DNA of 64,000 bases from Micromonospora sp. NBC_01699 (GCF_036250065.1 NZ_CP109199.1:1550001-1614000); one strand, 5' to 3'; shown: positions 6,669 to 17,479, numbered from the stretch's first letter. Made by a program: numbers and translations. The notes: generated by a model from the sequence alone, not told the origin.

Positions 6669-9026
6669 ATGACCGAGCAGAACATTCTCGGCACCGAGCA
6701 CAGCAAGGCCGTGATCGACAACGGTGCGTTCGGCACCCGTGAGATCACCTTCTCCACCGGCCGGCTGGCCCGCCAGGCCGCCGGCTCCGTCATCGCCCAA
6801 CTCGGCGAGACGGTGGTCCTCTCCACGACCACCGCGGGCAAGCAGCCCAAGGAGCAGTTCGACTTCTTCCCGCTCACCGTCGACGTCGAGGAGCGGATGT
6901 ACGCCGCGGGCCGGATCCCCGGCTCGTTCTTCCGCCGCGAGGGGCGCCCGAGCGAGGACGCGATCCTCACCTGCCGCCTGATCGACCGGCCGCTGCGCCC
7001 GTCCTTCGTCAAGGGCCTGCGCAACGAGGTCCAGGTCGTCGAGACCGTGCTCGCGCTCGACCCGCAGCACCCGTACGACGTGGTGGCGATCAACGCCGCG
7101 TCGATGTCCACCAAGCTCTCCGGCCTGCCGTTCTCCGGGCCGATCGGGGCGACCCGGATGGCGCACGTGGACGGCCAGTGGGTGGCCTTCCCGACCCACG
7201 AGGAACTGGGCCGGGCGACCTTCGACATGGTCGTGGCCGGTCGGACGCTGCCGGACGGCGACGTCGCGATCATGATGGTCGAGGCCGAGGCGACCGAGCA
7301 CACCGTGGCCCTGGTCGCGGGCGGCGCGACCGCACCGACCGAGGAGGTCGTGGCGAGCGGCCTGGAGGCCGCCAAGCCGGCCATCCGCGAGCTGTGCCGC
7401 GCGCAGAGCGAGCTGGCCGACGTCGCGGCGAAGCCGGTGGCCGAGTTCCCGATCTTCCTGGACTACCAGGACGACGTCTTCGAGGCGGTCGCCACGGCGG
7501 CCCGCAGCGAGGTCGCCGAGGCGCTCAAGATCGCCGGCAAGGCCGAGCGTGAGGAAGCCCTGGACCGGATCAAGGAGCGGGTGCGCGAGCAGCTCGCCGC
7601 CGACTACGAGGGCCGCGAGCGCGAGGTCGGCGCCGCCTTCCGGTCGCTGACCAAGTCCGAGGTACGGACCCGGGTGCTGCGCGAGCAGATCCGGATCGAC
7701 GGCCGGGGGCCGCGTGACATCCGGCCGCTGACCGCCGAGATCCAGGTGCTGCCGCGGGTGCACGGTTCGGCGCTGTTCGAGCGCGGCGAGACGCAGATCC
7801 TCGGCGTCACCACGCTCAACATGCTTCGGATGGAGCAGGCGCTGGACACCCTCTCCCCGGAGAAGCACAAGCGCTACATGCACAACTACAACTTCCCGCC
7901 GTACTCGACCGGTGAGACCGGCCGGGTCGGTGCGCCGAAGCGCCGCGAGATCGGCCACGGGGCGCTCGCCGAGCGGGCCCTCATCCCGGTGCTGCCGGCG
8001 CGGGAGGAGTTCCCGTACGCCATCCGGCAGGTCTCCGAGGCGCTCGGCTCGAACGGCTCCACCAGCATGGGTTCGGTCTGCGCGTCCACCCTGGCGCTGC
8101 TGTCCGCCGGTGTGCCGCTCAAGGCGCCGGTCGCCGGCATCGCCATGGGCCTGATCTCGGACGAGGTCGACGGCAAGACCCAGTACGTGACGCTGACCGA
8201 CATCCTCGGTGCCGAGGACGCGTTCGGTGACATGGACTTCAAGGTCGCCGGCACGCCCGAGTTCGTCACCGCGCTCCAGCTCGACACCAAGCTCGACGGC
8301 ATCCCGTCGGACGTGCTGGCCGCCGCGTTGCAGCAGGCGCACGAGGCCCGTACCACGATCCTCGGCGTGATGCAGCAGGCGATCGAGGGCCCGGCCACGA
8401 TGTCGGACTACGCGCCGCGGGTGACCACGGTGAAGATCCCGGTCGACAAGATCGGCATGGTGATCGGGCCGAAGGGCCAGACCATCAACGCGATCCAGGA
8501 CGAGACCGGCGCCGAGATCTCGATCGAGGACGACGGCACGATCTACGTCGGCGCGACCAACGGCCCGTCGGCCGAGGCCGCGGTGGAGCGGATCAACGCG
8601 ATCGCCAACCCGACGCTGCCGAAGGTCGGGGACAAGTTCCTCGGCACGGTGGTGAAGACGGCCCCGTTCGGCGCCTTCGTCTCGCTGCTGCCCGGCCGGG
8701 ACGGTCTGCTGCACATCTCCAAGGTCGGGGACGGCAAGCGGGTCGAGCGGGTCGAGGACTTCCTCAACGTCGGCGACCGGGTCGAGGTGTCGATCGCCGA
8801 CATCGACGCCCGCGGCAAGATCTACCTGGACAAGGTGCGGCCCGAGGGCGAGGAGGCTCCGGCCGACGCGGACGGCGCCGACCGTCCGGCCAGCCGGGGT
8901 GGCGACCGTGGCCCGCGTGACCGTGGCGACCGGGACCGGGGCGACCGTGGCCCGAGCCGTGGTGACGGCGAGGGTGGCGGCGAGGGCGGTGGCGGCGAGC
9001 GTCGTCGCCGGGACCGCCGTAGCTGA
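6669..9026 (+). CDS. pnp: Polynucleotide phosphorylase / guanosine pentaphosphate synthetase
   Basis: A 785-residue 3'-5' phosphorolytic exoribonuclease; actinobacterial members are also called GpsI. Two RNase PH-like domains are visible, with [20 protein letters not shown] in the first and [12 protein letters not shown] plus [18 protein letters not shown] in the second. Then come a KH domain ([20 protein letters not shown]) and an S1 domain ([18 protein letters not shown]). The tail after about residue 735 is a low-complexity Arg/Gly/Asp region, typical of actinobacterial PNPase. AAGGAG lies about twelve bases before the ATG. Confidence 0.96.
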   Translation: MTEQNILGTEHSKAVIDNGAFGTREITFSTGRLARQAAGSVIAQLGETVVLSTTTAGKQPKEQFDFFPLTVDVEERMYAAGRIPGSFFRREGRPSEDAILTCRLIDRPLRPSFVKGLRNEVQVVETVLALDPQHPYDVVAINAASMSTKLSGLPFSGPIGATRMAHVDGQWVAFPTHEELGRATFDMVVAGRTLPDGDVAIMMVEAEATEHTVALVAGGATAPTEEVVASGLEAAKPAIRELCRAQSELADVAAKPVAEFPIFLDYQDDVFEAVATAARSEVAEALKIAGKAEREEALDRIKERVREQLAADYEGREREVGAAFRSLTKSEVRTRVLREQIRIDGRGPRDIRPLTAEIQVLPRVHGSALFERGETQILGVTTLNMLRMEQALDTLSPEKHKRYMHNYNFPPYSTGETGRVGAPKRREIGHGALAERALIPVLPAREEFPYAIRQVSEALGSNGSTSMGSVCASTLALLSAGVPLKAPVAGIAMGLISDEVDGKTQYVTLTDILGAEDAFGDMDFKVAGTPEFVTALQLDTKLDGIPSDVLAAALQQAHEARTTILGVMQQAIEGPATMSDYAPRVTTVKIPVDKIGMVIGPKGQTINAIQDETGAEISIEDDGTIYVGATNGPSAEAAVERINAIANPTLPKVGDKFLGTVVKTAPFGAFVSLLPGRDGLLHISKVGDGKRVERVEDFLNVGDRVEVSIADIDARGKIYLDKVRPEGEEAPADADGADRPASRGGDRGPRDRGDRDRGDRGPSRGDGEGGGEGGGGERRRRDRRS

Positions 9027-9044
9027 TCAAAGGGTTTGACCCAC

Positions 9045-9085
9045 CGGGCCGTGTCCTGTCGATCATGTCGATGGGACACGGCCCG
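9045..9085 (+). terminator. pnp terminator hairpin
   Basis: CGGGCCGTGTCC (9045-9056) pairs perfectly with GGACACGGCCCG (9074-9085) around a 17-base loop. It begins 18 bases after the pnp stop. There is no U-tract, as is usual for high-GC actinobacterial terminators. Confidence 0.7.
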
Positions 9086-9117
9086 TCCAATTCCACCGAG
9101 CTAGGAGTCCTGGTTCC

Positions 9118-10512
9118 TTGAAGCGGGATACGCAACCACCATCTCTCCTGACTCGGTCGGGACCCGGCCGGACCGTCGGCGTACACCGGACGTCGGCCGG
9201 TCGGGCCGTGACCCGTACGCTCAGCGCCGATCCGCTCGGCGGCACCGTGCGCCGTACGGTGCTGCCCAGTGGGCTGCGCATCCTGACCGAGGCGATCCCG
9301 ACCGTACGCAGTGTGTCGTTCGGGGTCTGGGTGTCGGTCGGCTCGCGGGACGAGACCGGGGCGTCCGCCGGTGTCTCGCACTTCCTCGAACACCTGCTGT
9401 TCAAGGGCACCAACAAGCGGAGCGCGCTGGAGATCTCGGCCGAGATCGAGGCGGTGGGCGGCGAGACGAACGCCTTCACCACCAAGGAGTACACCTGCTA
9501 CTACGCGCGGGTGCTCGACCAGGACCTGCCGCTGGCCATCGACGTGATGTGCGACCTGGTCGCCGACTCGGTGCTCGACCCGGCCGACGTGGAGACCGAG
9601 CGCGGGGTGATCCTCGAAGAGATCGCCATGCACGACGACGAGCCCGGCGACGAGGTGCACGACCTGTTCGCCACCGCGATCTACGGCGACCACCCACTCG
9701 GCCGGCTGATCTCGGGTACCGAGGAGACCATCTCCCCGATGACCCGCCGGCAGATCCAGACGTTCTACAAGAAGCGCTACACCGCGCCGAACATCGTGAT
9801 CTCCGCCGCCGGCAACCTCGACCACGCGACAGTGGTGAAGCTGGTCCGGCAGGCACTGCGCGGCACCCCGCTGGACACCCCGGCGGCCGAGCCGGCGGCG
9901 CCGCGTCGGGCCACCCCGGCCGCGAAGACCAGGGCCGGGCGTACGGCGGTCGAGCACAAGGACACCGAGCAGGCGCACGTCATCCTCGGCTGCGCCGGCA
10001 TCGGGCGGGTCGACGACCGGCGGTTCGCGCTCGGCGTACTGAACAACGTGCTCGGCGGCGGCATGTCCAGCCGACTGTTCCAGGAGGTCCGGGAGCAGCG
10101 CGGGTTGGCGTACTCGGTCTACTCCTACGCCAGCCAGTACGCCGACAGTGGCGTGTTCGCCGTCTACGCCGGCTGCGCTCCGGGCAAGGTCGAGGAGGTC
10201 CTGGGCCTGGTCCGGGCCGAGTTGGCCGAGGTCGCGGCGAACGGCGTCACCGCCGCCGAGCTGGCCCGGGGCAAGGGCATGGCGAAGGGCTCGTACGTGC
10301 TGGGCCTGGAGGACACGGGCTCCCGGATGAGCCGGCTGGCCAAGGGCGAGCTGCTCTTCGGTGACCTGCTCTCGGTGGACCAGTTGCTGGCCCGGGTGGA
10401 CGCGGTGACGGCCGACGAGGTCAACGCGCTCGCCGCCGACCTGCTCGCCCGCCCGATGTCGCTCGCGGTGGTGGGCCCGTTCGGCGCGGACGACTTCGCG
10501 GCCAGCCACTGA
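9118..10512 (+). CDS. M16-family zinc metallopeptidase (PepR-like)
   Basis: A 464-residue peptidase of the insulinase/processing-peptidase family. The inverted zinc motif H-x-x-E-H is in SHFLEHLLFKGT, with the downstream zinc-ligand Glu within ETERGVILEEIAMH. The C-terminal half contains GGGMSSRLFQEVREQRGLAY, the Arg-Tyr substrate region of the family. The TTG start at 9118 is taken because AGGAG lies ten bases upstream; GTG 9208 is an alternative that would remove 30 poorly conserved residues. It follows pnp, as in many actinobacteria. The stop codon falls within the first unit of a 16-bp tandem repeat. Confidence 0.9.
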   Translation: MKRDTQPPSLLTRSGPGRTVGVHRTSAGRAVTRTLSADPLGGTVRRTVLPSGLRILTEAIPTVRSVSFGVWVSVGSRDETGASAGVSHFLEHLLFKGTNKRSALEISAEIEAVGGETNAFTTKEYTCYYARVLDQDLPLAIDVMCDLVADSVLDPADVETERGVILEEIAMHDDEPGDEVHDLFATAIYGDHPLGRLISGTEETISPMTRRQIQTFYKKRYTAPNIVISAAGNLDHATVVKLVRQALRGTPLDTPAAEPAAPRRATPAAKTRAGRTAVEHKDTEQAHVILGCAGIGRVDDRRFALGVLNNVLGGGMSSRLFQEVREQRGLAYSVYSYASQYADSGVFAVYAGCAPGKVEEVLGLVRAELAEVAANGVTAAELARGKGMAKGSYVLGLEDTGSRMSRLAKGELLFGDLLSVDQLLARVDAVTADEVNALAADLLARPMSLAVVGPFGADDFAASH

Positions 10513-10603
10513 CCGTGCCGACGGCTGACCGTGCCGACCGCTGACCCTGACGACGGCTGACCCTGACGACGGCTGACCGTGACGACGGCTGACCGTGACG
10601 ACC
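10508..10603 (+). repeat. Tandem array of a 16-bp unit, six copies
   Basis: Six contiguous 16-base units of consensus GCTGACCGTGACGACG run from 10508 to 10603, with single-base variants at positions 8, 10 and 16, and a degenerate seventh follows. The first unit contains the stop codon of the M16 peptidase gene. Because 16 is not a multiple of three, each unit puts TGA in a different frame. There is no coding role. It looks like replication-slippage expansion in the peptidase-dapB spacer. Confidence 0.9.
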
Positions 10604-10658
10604 GCTGGGCGGTGCCGACCGTCCGACCCGGCGCGGCACGCGGTGCGCCATCCGGTGA

Positions 10659-11498
<840 letters not shown>

Positions 11499-11581
11499 GC
11501 AGGGAAAACTCCGAATTTCCGGGCTTTGGCCATCCCGAATACTGGGCAGGCCCGGACACTGGGCAATCTCGAATACGACGT

Positions 11582-11614
11582 CGTCCCGGCACCGGTCGAT
11601 CCGGTGCCGGGACG
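11582..11614. terminator. Bidirectional terminator between dapB and debranching gene
   Basis: A perfect 14-base stem, CGTCCCGGCACCGG (11582-11595) with CCGGTGCCGGGACG (11601-11614), and a 5-base loop. It sits between convergent genes and should serve both strands. Confidence 0.85.
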
Positions 11615-11633
11615 TTGCGTCGTCCGGTGGGTG

Positions 11634-13826
11634 TCAGCGCTCGTCGAGCACGGTGAGTCCGGCCGGTAGCCCGGTGACGGTGGCGACCCCGGCCCGGTCC
11701 ACCGAGACGTCGACCGGGGCGCCGGCCACCCGCAGCCGCCGGGCGCTGACCGCGCCGAGCGGGGCGCCGTGCAGCGGACGGAGTCGTACGACGCCGGCCG
11801 GCACGTCCGGGTAGAGGCCGACCGCCGCCTGGAGCAGCACCACGGCGGCGGCCGCGGACCATGCCTGCGGCTGGCAGGCCGCCGGGTACGGCGCCGGCCG
11901 GCCCAGGGTGGCCCGGTCGTCGCCGCTGATCAGCTCGGGCAGCCGGTAGTCGAACGCCTCGGCGGCCTGGAGCAGCCCCTCGGCGAGGTGTGCGGCCGGC
12001 GTGGTGTAGCCCTCCCGGGCCAGCCCGGCGATGACGATCGCGGTGTCGTGCGCCCAGATCGAGCCGCAGTGGTACGACAACGGGCTGAAGCCGCCGTCGG
12101 TGGCGGACATGGTGCGCAGCCCGTACCCGCCAGCCAGGCCGGGGGTGGCGAGGGCGGCGGCGACCTGCGCGGACTCGTCCGCCGTCAGCAGTCCGGTGCC
12201 GAGCAGGTGGCCGATGTTGCTGGTCAGCGAGTCGACCGGGCGCTTGTCCCGGTCCAGCGCCAGGGCCGGGTACGGGCCGTCGTGGCCGTCGACCCAGAAC
12301 CGGTCGCGGAACCGTGCCGCGAGCGTGCCGGCGTAGTCGAGCCAGCGCTGCGCGCCGGGTCGGCCGAACGCGTCGAGCAGGGCGGCGCCCTGGACCGCCG
12401 CCTGGTACGCGTAGCCCTGCACCTCGGCCAGGGCGATCGGGGCGTGGGCGAGCGAGCCGTCGCGGAAGCGTACGGAGTCGAAGGAGTCCTTCCAGCCCTG
12501 GTTGGCCAGGCCCCGGCCGCTGGTGTCGACGTACTCGACGAAGCCGTCCCCGTCGGCGTCGGCGTGGTCGGTGAGCCAACCGAGTGCCGCCTCCAGGGCG
12601 GGCAGCAGGTCGGCGACCTCGTTGTCGGGCAGGCCCCAGCGCCAGGCGTCGTGCAGCAGGTTGACCCAGAGCATGGTGGCGTCGACGGTGCCGTAGTAGG
12701 CGGCGGGCAGGTGCAGGCCGTTGCCGGCGACGGTGAACTCGTCCCGGCGCAGCTCGTGCATGATCTTGCCGGGGGCCTCGCCGGAGTTGGCGTCGATCTT
12801 CGTTCCCTGCCGGCGGGCGAGCACCCGCAGCGTGCTCGCGGCCAGGTCGGTGCCGAGCGGCAGCATCATCCTGGCCGCCCAGAGGCTGTCCCGGCCGAAC
12901 AGGGTGAGGAACCAGGGCACCCCGGCGCCGAGGAAGACGTCCTGCGGGTTGCCGGCCTCGGCCAGCCGCAGGCCGCGCAGGTCGTCCAGGGAACGGTCGA
13001 GCAGTCGGGTCAGTCGTCGGTCGTCGGCCCGCACCTCGGGGCGGGACCAGGCCGGTTCTGCGGGCGGTGTGACGACGACGGCGCGCGGGTCGTCGACCAG
13101 CAGCCGCCAGCGCAGTACGGCCGACGTACGCGGGGCCAGTTCGATCGGCCAGACCAGCCGGGCGGTGCCGTCACCGACGACGGTGGCCACCGTCCCGTCC
13201 GGCGCACCCCCGCCGGTGCCGTTCACCGTGCCGGTAGTCGCACCGGCGGACGCGCCGATCGTTGCGCCGCTGACGGCCGGTTCGCCGGCGGACGCGCCGA
13301 TCGTTGCGCCGGTGACCGCCGGTTCGCCGGTCACCAGGACGGTGATCCCGTCGCCGGTCCAGCTGAGCTGGCCGGGCGCGCCGCTCTTGGCCTCCAGATC
13401 GACGGTTGCCCCGCCGGACTTGACCACCTCGATCGGGGCCAGGTCGCAGCCGAGGTCGAGGCTGATCTCGGCCCGGACGGGTGCGGTGGCGGTGGAGAAG
13501 ACGCGGATCTCCTCGGTGAGCCCGCGCGGGGTCATCCGGCGGATCCGGTCGATCCGTACGGTCGGGTCGGGGGTTCCGTCGCCGAGCCAGCGGACCAGCG
13601 AGACGAACCGGGCGCCGTGCGGGCTGTCGGTCCCGTGGGTGATCGACTCGGGTTCGCGGCCGTCGACGAGGAGTTCGGCGCGGGCCAGCACCCGGGCGTC
13701 GGCGTGGAACACGCCCTGTACGCCGGCCGGCCGGATCTGCCCGTCCCGGCCGCTCAGGGTGCTGGTCGGAGCCAGTACGACACCGACGAGATCGTGCAGC
13801 AACGGTTGCAGGTGGCGGTTGGTCAC
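11634..13826 (-). CDS. Glycogen-debranching-type glycosidase (GDE N-terminal domain + six-hairpin glycosidase)
   Basis: A 730-residue enzyme. The N-terminal 230 residues match the GDE_N_bis beta-domain pattern (GVFHADARVLARAELLVDGR). The rest looks like an alpha/alpha-barrel with PWFLTLFGRDSLWAARMMLP, AYYGTVDATMLWVNLLHDAW, LANQGWKDSFDSVRF and SNIGHLLGTGLL, where acidic residues would act on alpha-1,6 or other glucosidic bonds. GTG 13826 is chosen because AGGAG lies six bases upstream. An internal 14-residue tandem duplication (13243-13326) lies in the linker. It is divergent from a LacI gene, with a shared operator region, and probably processes the sugar imported by the adjacent ABC system. 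No signal peptide, so cytoplasmic. Confidence 0.82.
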   Translation of the reverse strand: MTNRHLQPLLHDLVGVVLAPTSTLSGRDGQIRPAGVQGVFHADARVLARAELLVDGREPESITHGTDSPHGARFVSLVRWLGDGTPDPTVRIDRIRRMTPRGLTEEIRVFSTATAPVRAEISLDLGCDLAPIEVVKSGGATVDLEAKSGAPGQLSWTGDGITVLVTGEPAVTGATIGASAGEPAVSGATIGASAGATTGTVNGTGGGAPDGTVATVVGDGTARLVWPIELAPRTSAVLRWRLLVDDPRAVVVTPPAEPAWSRPEVRADDRRLTRLLDRSLDDLRGLRLAEAGNPQDVFLGAGVPWFLTLFGRDSLWAARMMLPLGTDLAASTLRVLARRQGTKIDANSGEAPGKIMHELRRDEFTVAGNGLHLPAAYYGTVDATMLWVNLLHDAWRWGLPDNEVADLLPALEAALGWLTDHADADGDGFVEYVDTSGRGLANQGWKDSFDSVRFRDGSLAHAPIALAEVQGYAYQAAVQGAALLDAFGRPGAQRWLDYAGTLAARFRDRFWVDGHDGPYPALALDRDKRPVDSLTSNIGHLLGTGLLTADESAQVAAALATPGLAGGYGLRTMSATDGGFSPLSYHCGSIWAHDTAIVIAGLAREGYTTPAAHLAEGLLQAAEAFDYRLPELISGDDRATLGRPAPYPAACQPQAWSAAAAVVLLQAAVGLYPDVPAGVVRLRPLHGAPLGAVSARRLRVAGAPVDVSVDRAGVATVTGLPAGLTVLDER
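13243..13326 (-). repeat. 42-bp tandem duplication inside the debranching gene
   Basis: Units 13243-13284 and 13285-13326 differ at only two positions near 13312 and 13316. Each encodes 14 residues of the motif GATIGASAGEPAVS, so the reading frame is preserved and the linker between the N-terminal domain and the barrel is lengthened. Confidence 0.85.
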
Positions 13827-13910
13827 GAGGAGCTCCTGAGCGGGGGGCAGGGCGTTGACGACCCTTGACAAGTCGTTCCGGGCGGTGCAACATGCGAAAC
13901 ATTCCAGAAA

Positions 13911-13953
13911 CTTGAACGATCCAATAATGCCCCATCACAGTTTGAACGTTCAA
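13911..13953. promoter_or_regulatory. LacI-family operator pair between the divergent genes
   Basis: A perfect 12-bp palindrome TTGAACGTTCAA with the central CpG typical of LacI-family operators lies at 13942-13953. A related site CTTGAACGATCCAA starts at 13911. The two are about three helical turns apart, 18 bases before the lacI-type gene and upstream of the glycosidase start. The adjacent regulator is the obvious candidate to bind them. Confidence 0.65.
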
Positions 13954-13970
13954 GACGGGAGGAGGGATTC

Positions 13971-14978
13971 ATGACACAGAAAGTGACCATCGCGACAGTG
14001 GCCCGGCGCGCCGGAGTGAGTCGCCAGACCGTCTCGAACGTGATCCACAGCCCGGAGATCGTTCGCGAGGAGACCCGGGAACGGGTCCGGGAGGCCATCT
14101 CCACCCTCGGCTACCGGGCCAGTCAGGCGGCCCGGCAGATGCGTACCGGGCGCTCGCAGTTGATCGCGGTGCGGATCGAACCGACCCGCGACGGGATCAA
14201 CGGCTCGGTGCTCGACCGCTTCCTGCACGGGCTGACCGAGGCGGCCGGCGAGGCCGGCTACCGGGTGATGCTCTACACCGCCGAGGACCCGGCCACCGAG
14301 ATCGCCACCTACGACGACCTGCTCGGCGCGTACGACCTGGACGCGTTCGTGCTCACCGGCACCGACCACGGCGACATCCGGACCGCCTGGCTGGCCGAGC
14401 GGAAGGTGCCCTTCGTCACCTTCGGCCGATCCTGGGACGCGCCCGAGCGCTACCCGTGGGTCGACGTGGACGGGGCCGCCGGCACCGCCGCAGCCACCAC
14501 TCACCTGGTCACTCTCGGTCACCAGCGGATAGCCTTCATTGGCTGGCCGGCTGGTTCCGGGGTGGGCGACAACCGCCGTGCCGGCTGGGCGTCGACCGTA
14601 CGGGCGACCGGCGCCGACCCGACCGAACTCGACCGGGAAACCGCAGACGGCATCACACAGGGTGAGGCGATGGCGCACCAACTGCTCGACCTTTCGGAAC
14701 CGCCGACCGCGGTGGTCTGCGCCAGTGACTCGCTGGCGCTCGGCGCGGTGCAGGCGGTCCGGGCCCGTGGCGCGTCCGTCGCGGTCACCGGCTTCGACGA
14801 CACCCCGGTCGCCCAGGCGATCGGGCTGACCAGCGTGAGCCAGCCGCTGGCCCAGGCGGCGGCGAGCTGCGTGGACCTGCTGGCCGGCGTACTCGACGGC
14901 GGCGGTAGCCCGGACGACGCCACCGGCCCGGCCCAGGTGCTGCTGACGCCGTCGCTGGTCATCCGGCACTCCGGCTGA
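13971..14978 (+). CDS. LacI-family transcriptional regulator of the sugar locus
   Basis: A 335-residue repressor. The N-terminal helix-turn-helix and hinge read VTIATVARRAGVSRQTVSNV and then ASQAARQMRTGRS. The periplasmic-binding-protein-like ligand domain follows, with TAVVCASDSLALGAVQAVR and VTGFDDTPVAQ near the C-terminus. GGGAGGAGGG lies just before the ATG. It is divergent from the debranching gene, upstream of the binding protein and permease genes, and probably autoregulated through the palindrome 18 bases upstream. The effector is unknown, probably a maltodextrin-like or other oligosaccharide. Confidence 0.92.
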   Translation: MTQKVTIATVARRAGVSRQTVSNVIHSPEIVREETRERVREAISTLGYRASQAARQMRTGRSQLIAVRIEPTRDGINGSVLDRFLHGLTEAAGEAGYRVMLYTAEDPATEIATYDDLLGAYDLDAFVLTGTDHGDIRTAWLAERKVPFVTFGRSWDAPERYPWVDVDGAAGTAAATTHLVTLGHQRIAFIGWPAGSGVGDNRRAGWASTVRATGADPTELDRETADGITQGEAMAHQLLDLSEPPTAVVCASDSLALGAVQAVRARGASVAVTGFDDTPVAQAIGLTSVSQPLAQAAASCVDLLAGVLDGGGSPDDATGPAQVLLTPSLVIRHSG

Positions 14979-15049
14979 CCGCACCCCCTACCGCACACCC
15001 CCGGTACGACGTACCACCGGTACAACCCACCCCCCACCAGGAGATTGAC

Positions 15050-16297
15050 ATGGCACGACGATTCATCCGGCGCTCGGCTGTGGCGGGCGTCGCCGTGGCG
15101 GCGCTGTTCGGTTCCGCCGCCTGTGGCGGCGGCTTCGAGGACGACAAGTCCGACAGCCCCCAGAGCAGTGGCCCGGCCAGCATCCAGATCCTGATCGGCT
15201 CGTCCGGCGAGGCCGAGACCAAGGCGGTCCAGGACGCGGCGACCGCGTGGGCCACCAGCTCCGGCAACACCGCGACGGTCACCCCGGCGCAGGACCTCAC
15301 CCAGCAGCTCGGCCAGGCGCTTGCCGGCGGCACCCCGCCGGACGTCTTCTACGTCGACGCCGGCCGCTTCGCCGACTACGCCAGCGTCGGCGCGCTGGAG
15401 CCGTACGGGGACAAGCTTGCCGACGGTGGTGACTTCTACGACAGCCTGCGCAAGACGTTCACCTACGACGGCAAGTTCTACTGCGCGCCGAAGGACTTCT
15501 CCACCCTCGCCCTCCAGATCAACACCGAGCTGTGGACCAAGGCCGGGCTGACCGACGCCGACATCCCGACCACCTGGGAGCAGCTCACCACCACCGCCCA
15601 GAAGATCAAGGCCAAGGGCATCACCCCGCTCGCGATCGGTGACACCCGTGACCGGGTCGGCGCCTTCCTCGCCCAGGCCGGCGGCTGGATCACCAGCCCG
15701 GACGGCAAGCAGGCCACCGCCGACAGCCCGGCCAACCTCCAGGCCCTGGAGTACGTCAAGACCCTGCTCGCCGGTGGTCTGGCGCAGTACCCGAAGCAGC
15801 TCGACGCCGGCTGGGCCGGTGAGGCCTTCGGTAAGGGCAAGGTCGCGATGACCATCGAGGGCAACTGGATCAAGGGCGGTCTGCAAAACGACTTCCCGGA
15901 CGTCAAGTACACGGTGCACCCGCTGCCGGCCGGCCCGAAGGGCAAGGGCACGCTCTCCTTCACCAACTGCTGGGGGATCGCGGCCAAGAGCCAGCACAAG
16001 GAGCAGGCGATCAAGTTCGTCGAGGCGATGACCAGCGTTGACCAGCAGATGGCCTTCGCCAAGGCGTTCGGTGTCATGCCGTCGCGCCAGGCCGCCCGGG
16101 ACCAGTACACCCAGGCGTTCCCGGCGGACAAGCCGTTCATCGACGGCGCCGAGTACGCCCAGGGCCCGGTGAACGCGCCGAAGATGGACAGCGTCCTGGT
16201 CGACTTCGACGCCCAGCTCTCCGCGCTGGCCAGCACCGACCCGAAGACGATCCTGGCGAACCTGCAAAAGAACGCCACCGCCACCCTCGGCGGCTGA
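15050..16297 (+). CDS. Carbohydrate ABC transporter substrate-binding lipoprotein
   Basis: A 415-residue family 1 extracellular solute-binding protein. The N-terminus has a twin-arginine-like basic start (MARRFIRRSAVAG), a hydrophobic core and the lipobox GSAAC, so the mature protein should be lipid-anchored at Cys24. FEDDKSDSP is the flexible linker. Family features include DVFYVDAGRFADYAS, TWEQLTTTAQKIKAKGITPL and GKVAMTIEGNWIKGG. An AGGAGA site precedes the ATG. A strong hairpin directly follows the stop, which would favour higher expression of the binding protein than of the permeases. Confidence 0.92.
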   Translation: MARRFIRRSAVAGVAVAALFGSAACGGGFEDDKSDSPQSSGPASIQILIGSSGEAETKAVQDAATAWATSSGNTATVTPAQDLTQQLGQALAGGTPPDVFYVDAGRFADYASVGALEPYGDKLADGGDFYDSLRKTFTYDGKFYCAPKDFSTLALQINTELWTKAGLTDADIPTTWEQLTTTAQKIKAKGITPLAIGDTRDRVGAFLAQAGGWITSPDGKQATADSPANLQALEYVKTLLAGGLAQYPKQLDAGWAGEAFGKGKVAMTIEGNWIKGGLQNDFPDVKYTVHPLPAGPKGKGTLSFTNCWGIAAKSQHKEQAIKFVEAMTSVDQQMAFAKAFGVMPSRQAARDQYTQAFPADKPFIDGAEYAQGPVNAPKMDSVLVDFDAQLSALASTDPKTILANLQKNATATLGG

Positions 16298-16305
16298 CGC
16301 CGTGA

Positions 16306-16339
16306 CGAAGGGCCCCGGTCACCGGACCGGGGCCCTTCG
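16306..16339 (+). terminator. Attenuating hairpin between binding protein and permease genes
   Basis: CGAAGGGCCCCGGT (16306-16319) pairs perfectly with ACCGGGGCCCTTCG (16326-16339) around a six-base loop, nine bases after the stop codon. In such operons this stem typically stabilises the upstream message and reduces read-through into the permease genes. Confidence 0.8.
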
Positions 16340-16386
16340 CCCGACACCTTCCCCCCTCGAAGAGTTTCCCCTTGAAAAGAGGAAGC

Positions 16387-17478
16387 ATGGCTTCCGGAGT
16401 CCCGGCCGCTCCCCGCCGTTCACGTGGCGGAATCCGCGGCAACGAGCGGATCGCCGGCTGGGTCTTCGTCGCCCCGGTCGTGGTGATCCTCGGCATCTTC
16501 CTGCTGCTGCCGATCCTGATGGCGCTCTGGGTGAGCCTCACCTCCTGGAACGGCCAGGGCAGCCCGTTCACCAGCAAGACCCCGTTCGTCGGCGCGGACA
16601 ACTACACCCACCTGTTCACCGAGGACGGGCTGGCCCGCCGCGACTTCATGACCTCGATCCGGAACAACCTGTACTACGTGGCGATCGTCGTACCGGTGCA
16701 GACCGCGCTCGCCCTCCTGCTCGCCCTGGTGGTCAACCACCGGATGCTCAAGGGCAAGGCGTTCTTCCGGACCGCGTTCTACTTCCCGTCGGTCACCAGC
16801 TCGGTGGCGATCAGCGTGGTCTTCCTGTTCATGTTCGCCAACTCCGGGGCGATCAACGGACTGCTGGGGATGGTCGGCATCGACGGGCCGCAGTGGTTCG
16901 CCGACTCGCGTGGCACCCTGCACCTGTTCTTCGGGTTGTTCGGGGTGGATCAACCGCCGGCCGCGTTGAGCAGCGGCGGACCGCTCGGGCTGAGCTGGTG
17001 GGACTGGCTGTCCGGGCCGAGCGTGGCGATGACCGCGATCATCGCGCTGGTCATCTGGACCACCTCGGGCACGTTCATGCTGATGTTCCTCGCCGCGCTC
17101 CAGGGTGTGCCGGTGGCGCTGGAGGAGGCCAGCGTGCTGGACGGCACGACCCGGTGGCAGCGGCTGCGCTACCTCACCCTGCCGATGATCAAGCCAACCC
17201 TGTTCCTGGTACTGACCCTCGGCCTGATCGGATCGTGGCAGGTCTTCGACCAGATCTACGTGATGAGCCAGGGCAACCCGGCCAAGACCACGCTCACCCC
17301 GGCGTACCTGTCCTACCGGACCGCGTTCCGGGACTTCGACTACGGCAGCGGTGCGGCGATCTCGTTCGTCCTGTTCCTGATCATCATCGTGCTGACCCTG
17401 GCGCAGCGGCGGCTGATGCGCGACCGGGACACCGGCCGCTCGTTGCGCTGGTGGCGCCGGTCCGAGCGGAGGTCGTGA
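16387..17478 (+). CDS. Sugar ABC transporter permease (MalF/UgpA-like)
   Basis: A 363-residue membrane protein with an N-terminal TM segment (IAGWVFVAPVVVILGIFLLL) and five to seven further helices. The EAA loop that contacts the ATPase is EEASVLDGTTRWQRLRYLTL. ATG 16387 follows AGAGGA at a normal distance; TTG 16372 upstream is less likely. A hydrophilic segment near residues 175-215 (including FGVDQPPAALSSGGPLGLSW) is longer than usual between helices. The next permease gene starts one base after its stop. No ATP-binding subunit is encoded nearby, so a shared MsiK-type ATPase is probable. Confidence 0.92.
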   Translation: MASGVPAAPRRSRGGIRGNERIAGWVFVAPVVVILGIFLLLPILMALWVSLTSWNGQGSPFTSKTPFVGADNYTHLFTEDGLARRDFMTSIRNNLYYVAIVVPVQTALALLLALVVNHRMLKGKAFFRTAFYFPSVTSSVAISVVFLFMFANSGAINGLLGMVGIDGPQWFADSRGTLHLFFGLFGVDQPPAALSSGGPLGLSWWDWLSGPSVAMTAIIALVIWTTSGTFMLMFLAALQGVPVALEEASVLDGTTRWQRLRYLTLPMIKPTLFLVLTLGLIGSWQVFDQIYVMSQGNPAKTTLTPAYLSYRTAFRDFDYGSGAAISFVLFLIIIVLTLAQRRLMRDRDTGRSLRWWRRSERRS

Positions 17479-17479
17479 G

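Noticed and set aside
11769-13868. Plus-strand open frame of 699 codons opposite the debranching gene
   Set aside because: Low-complexity antisense frame; the glycosidase motifs lie on the minus strand.
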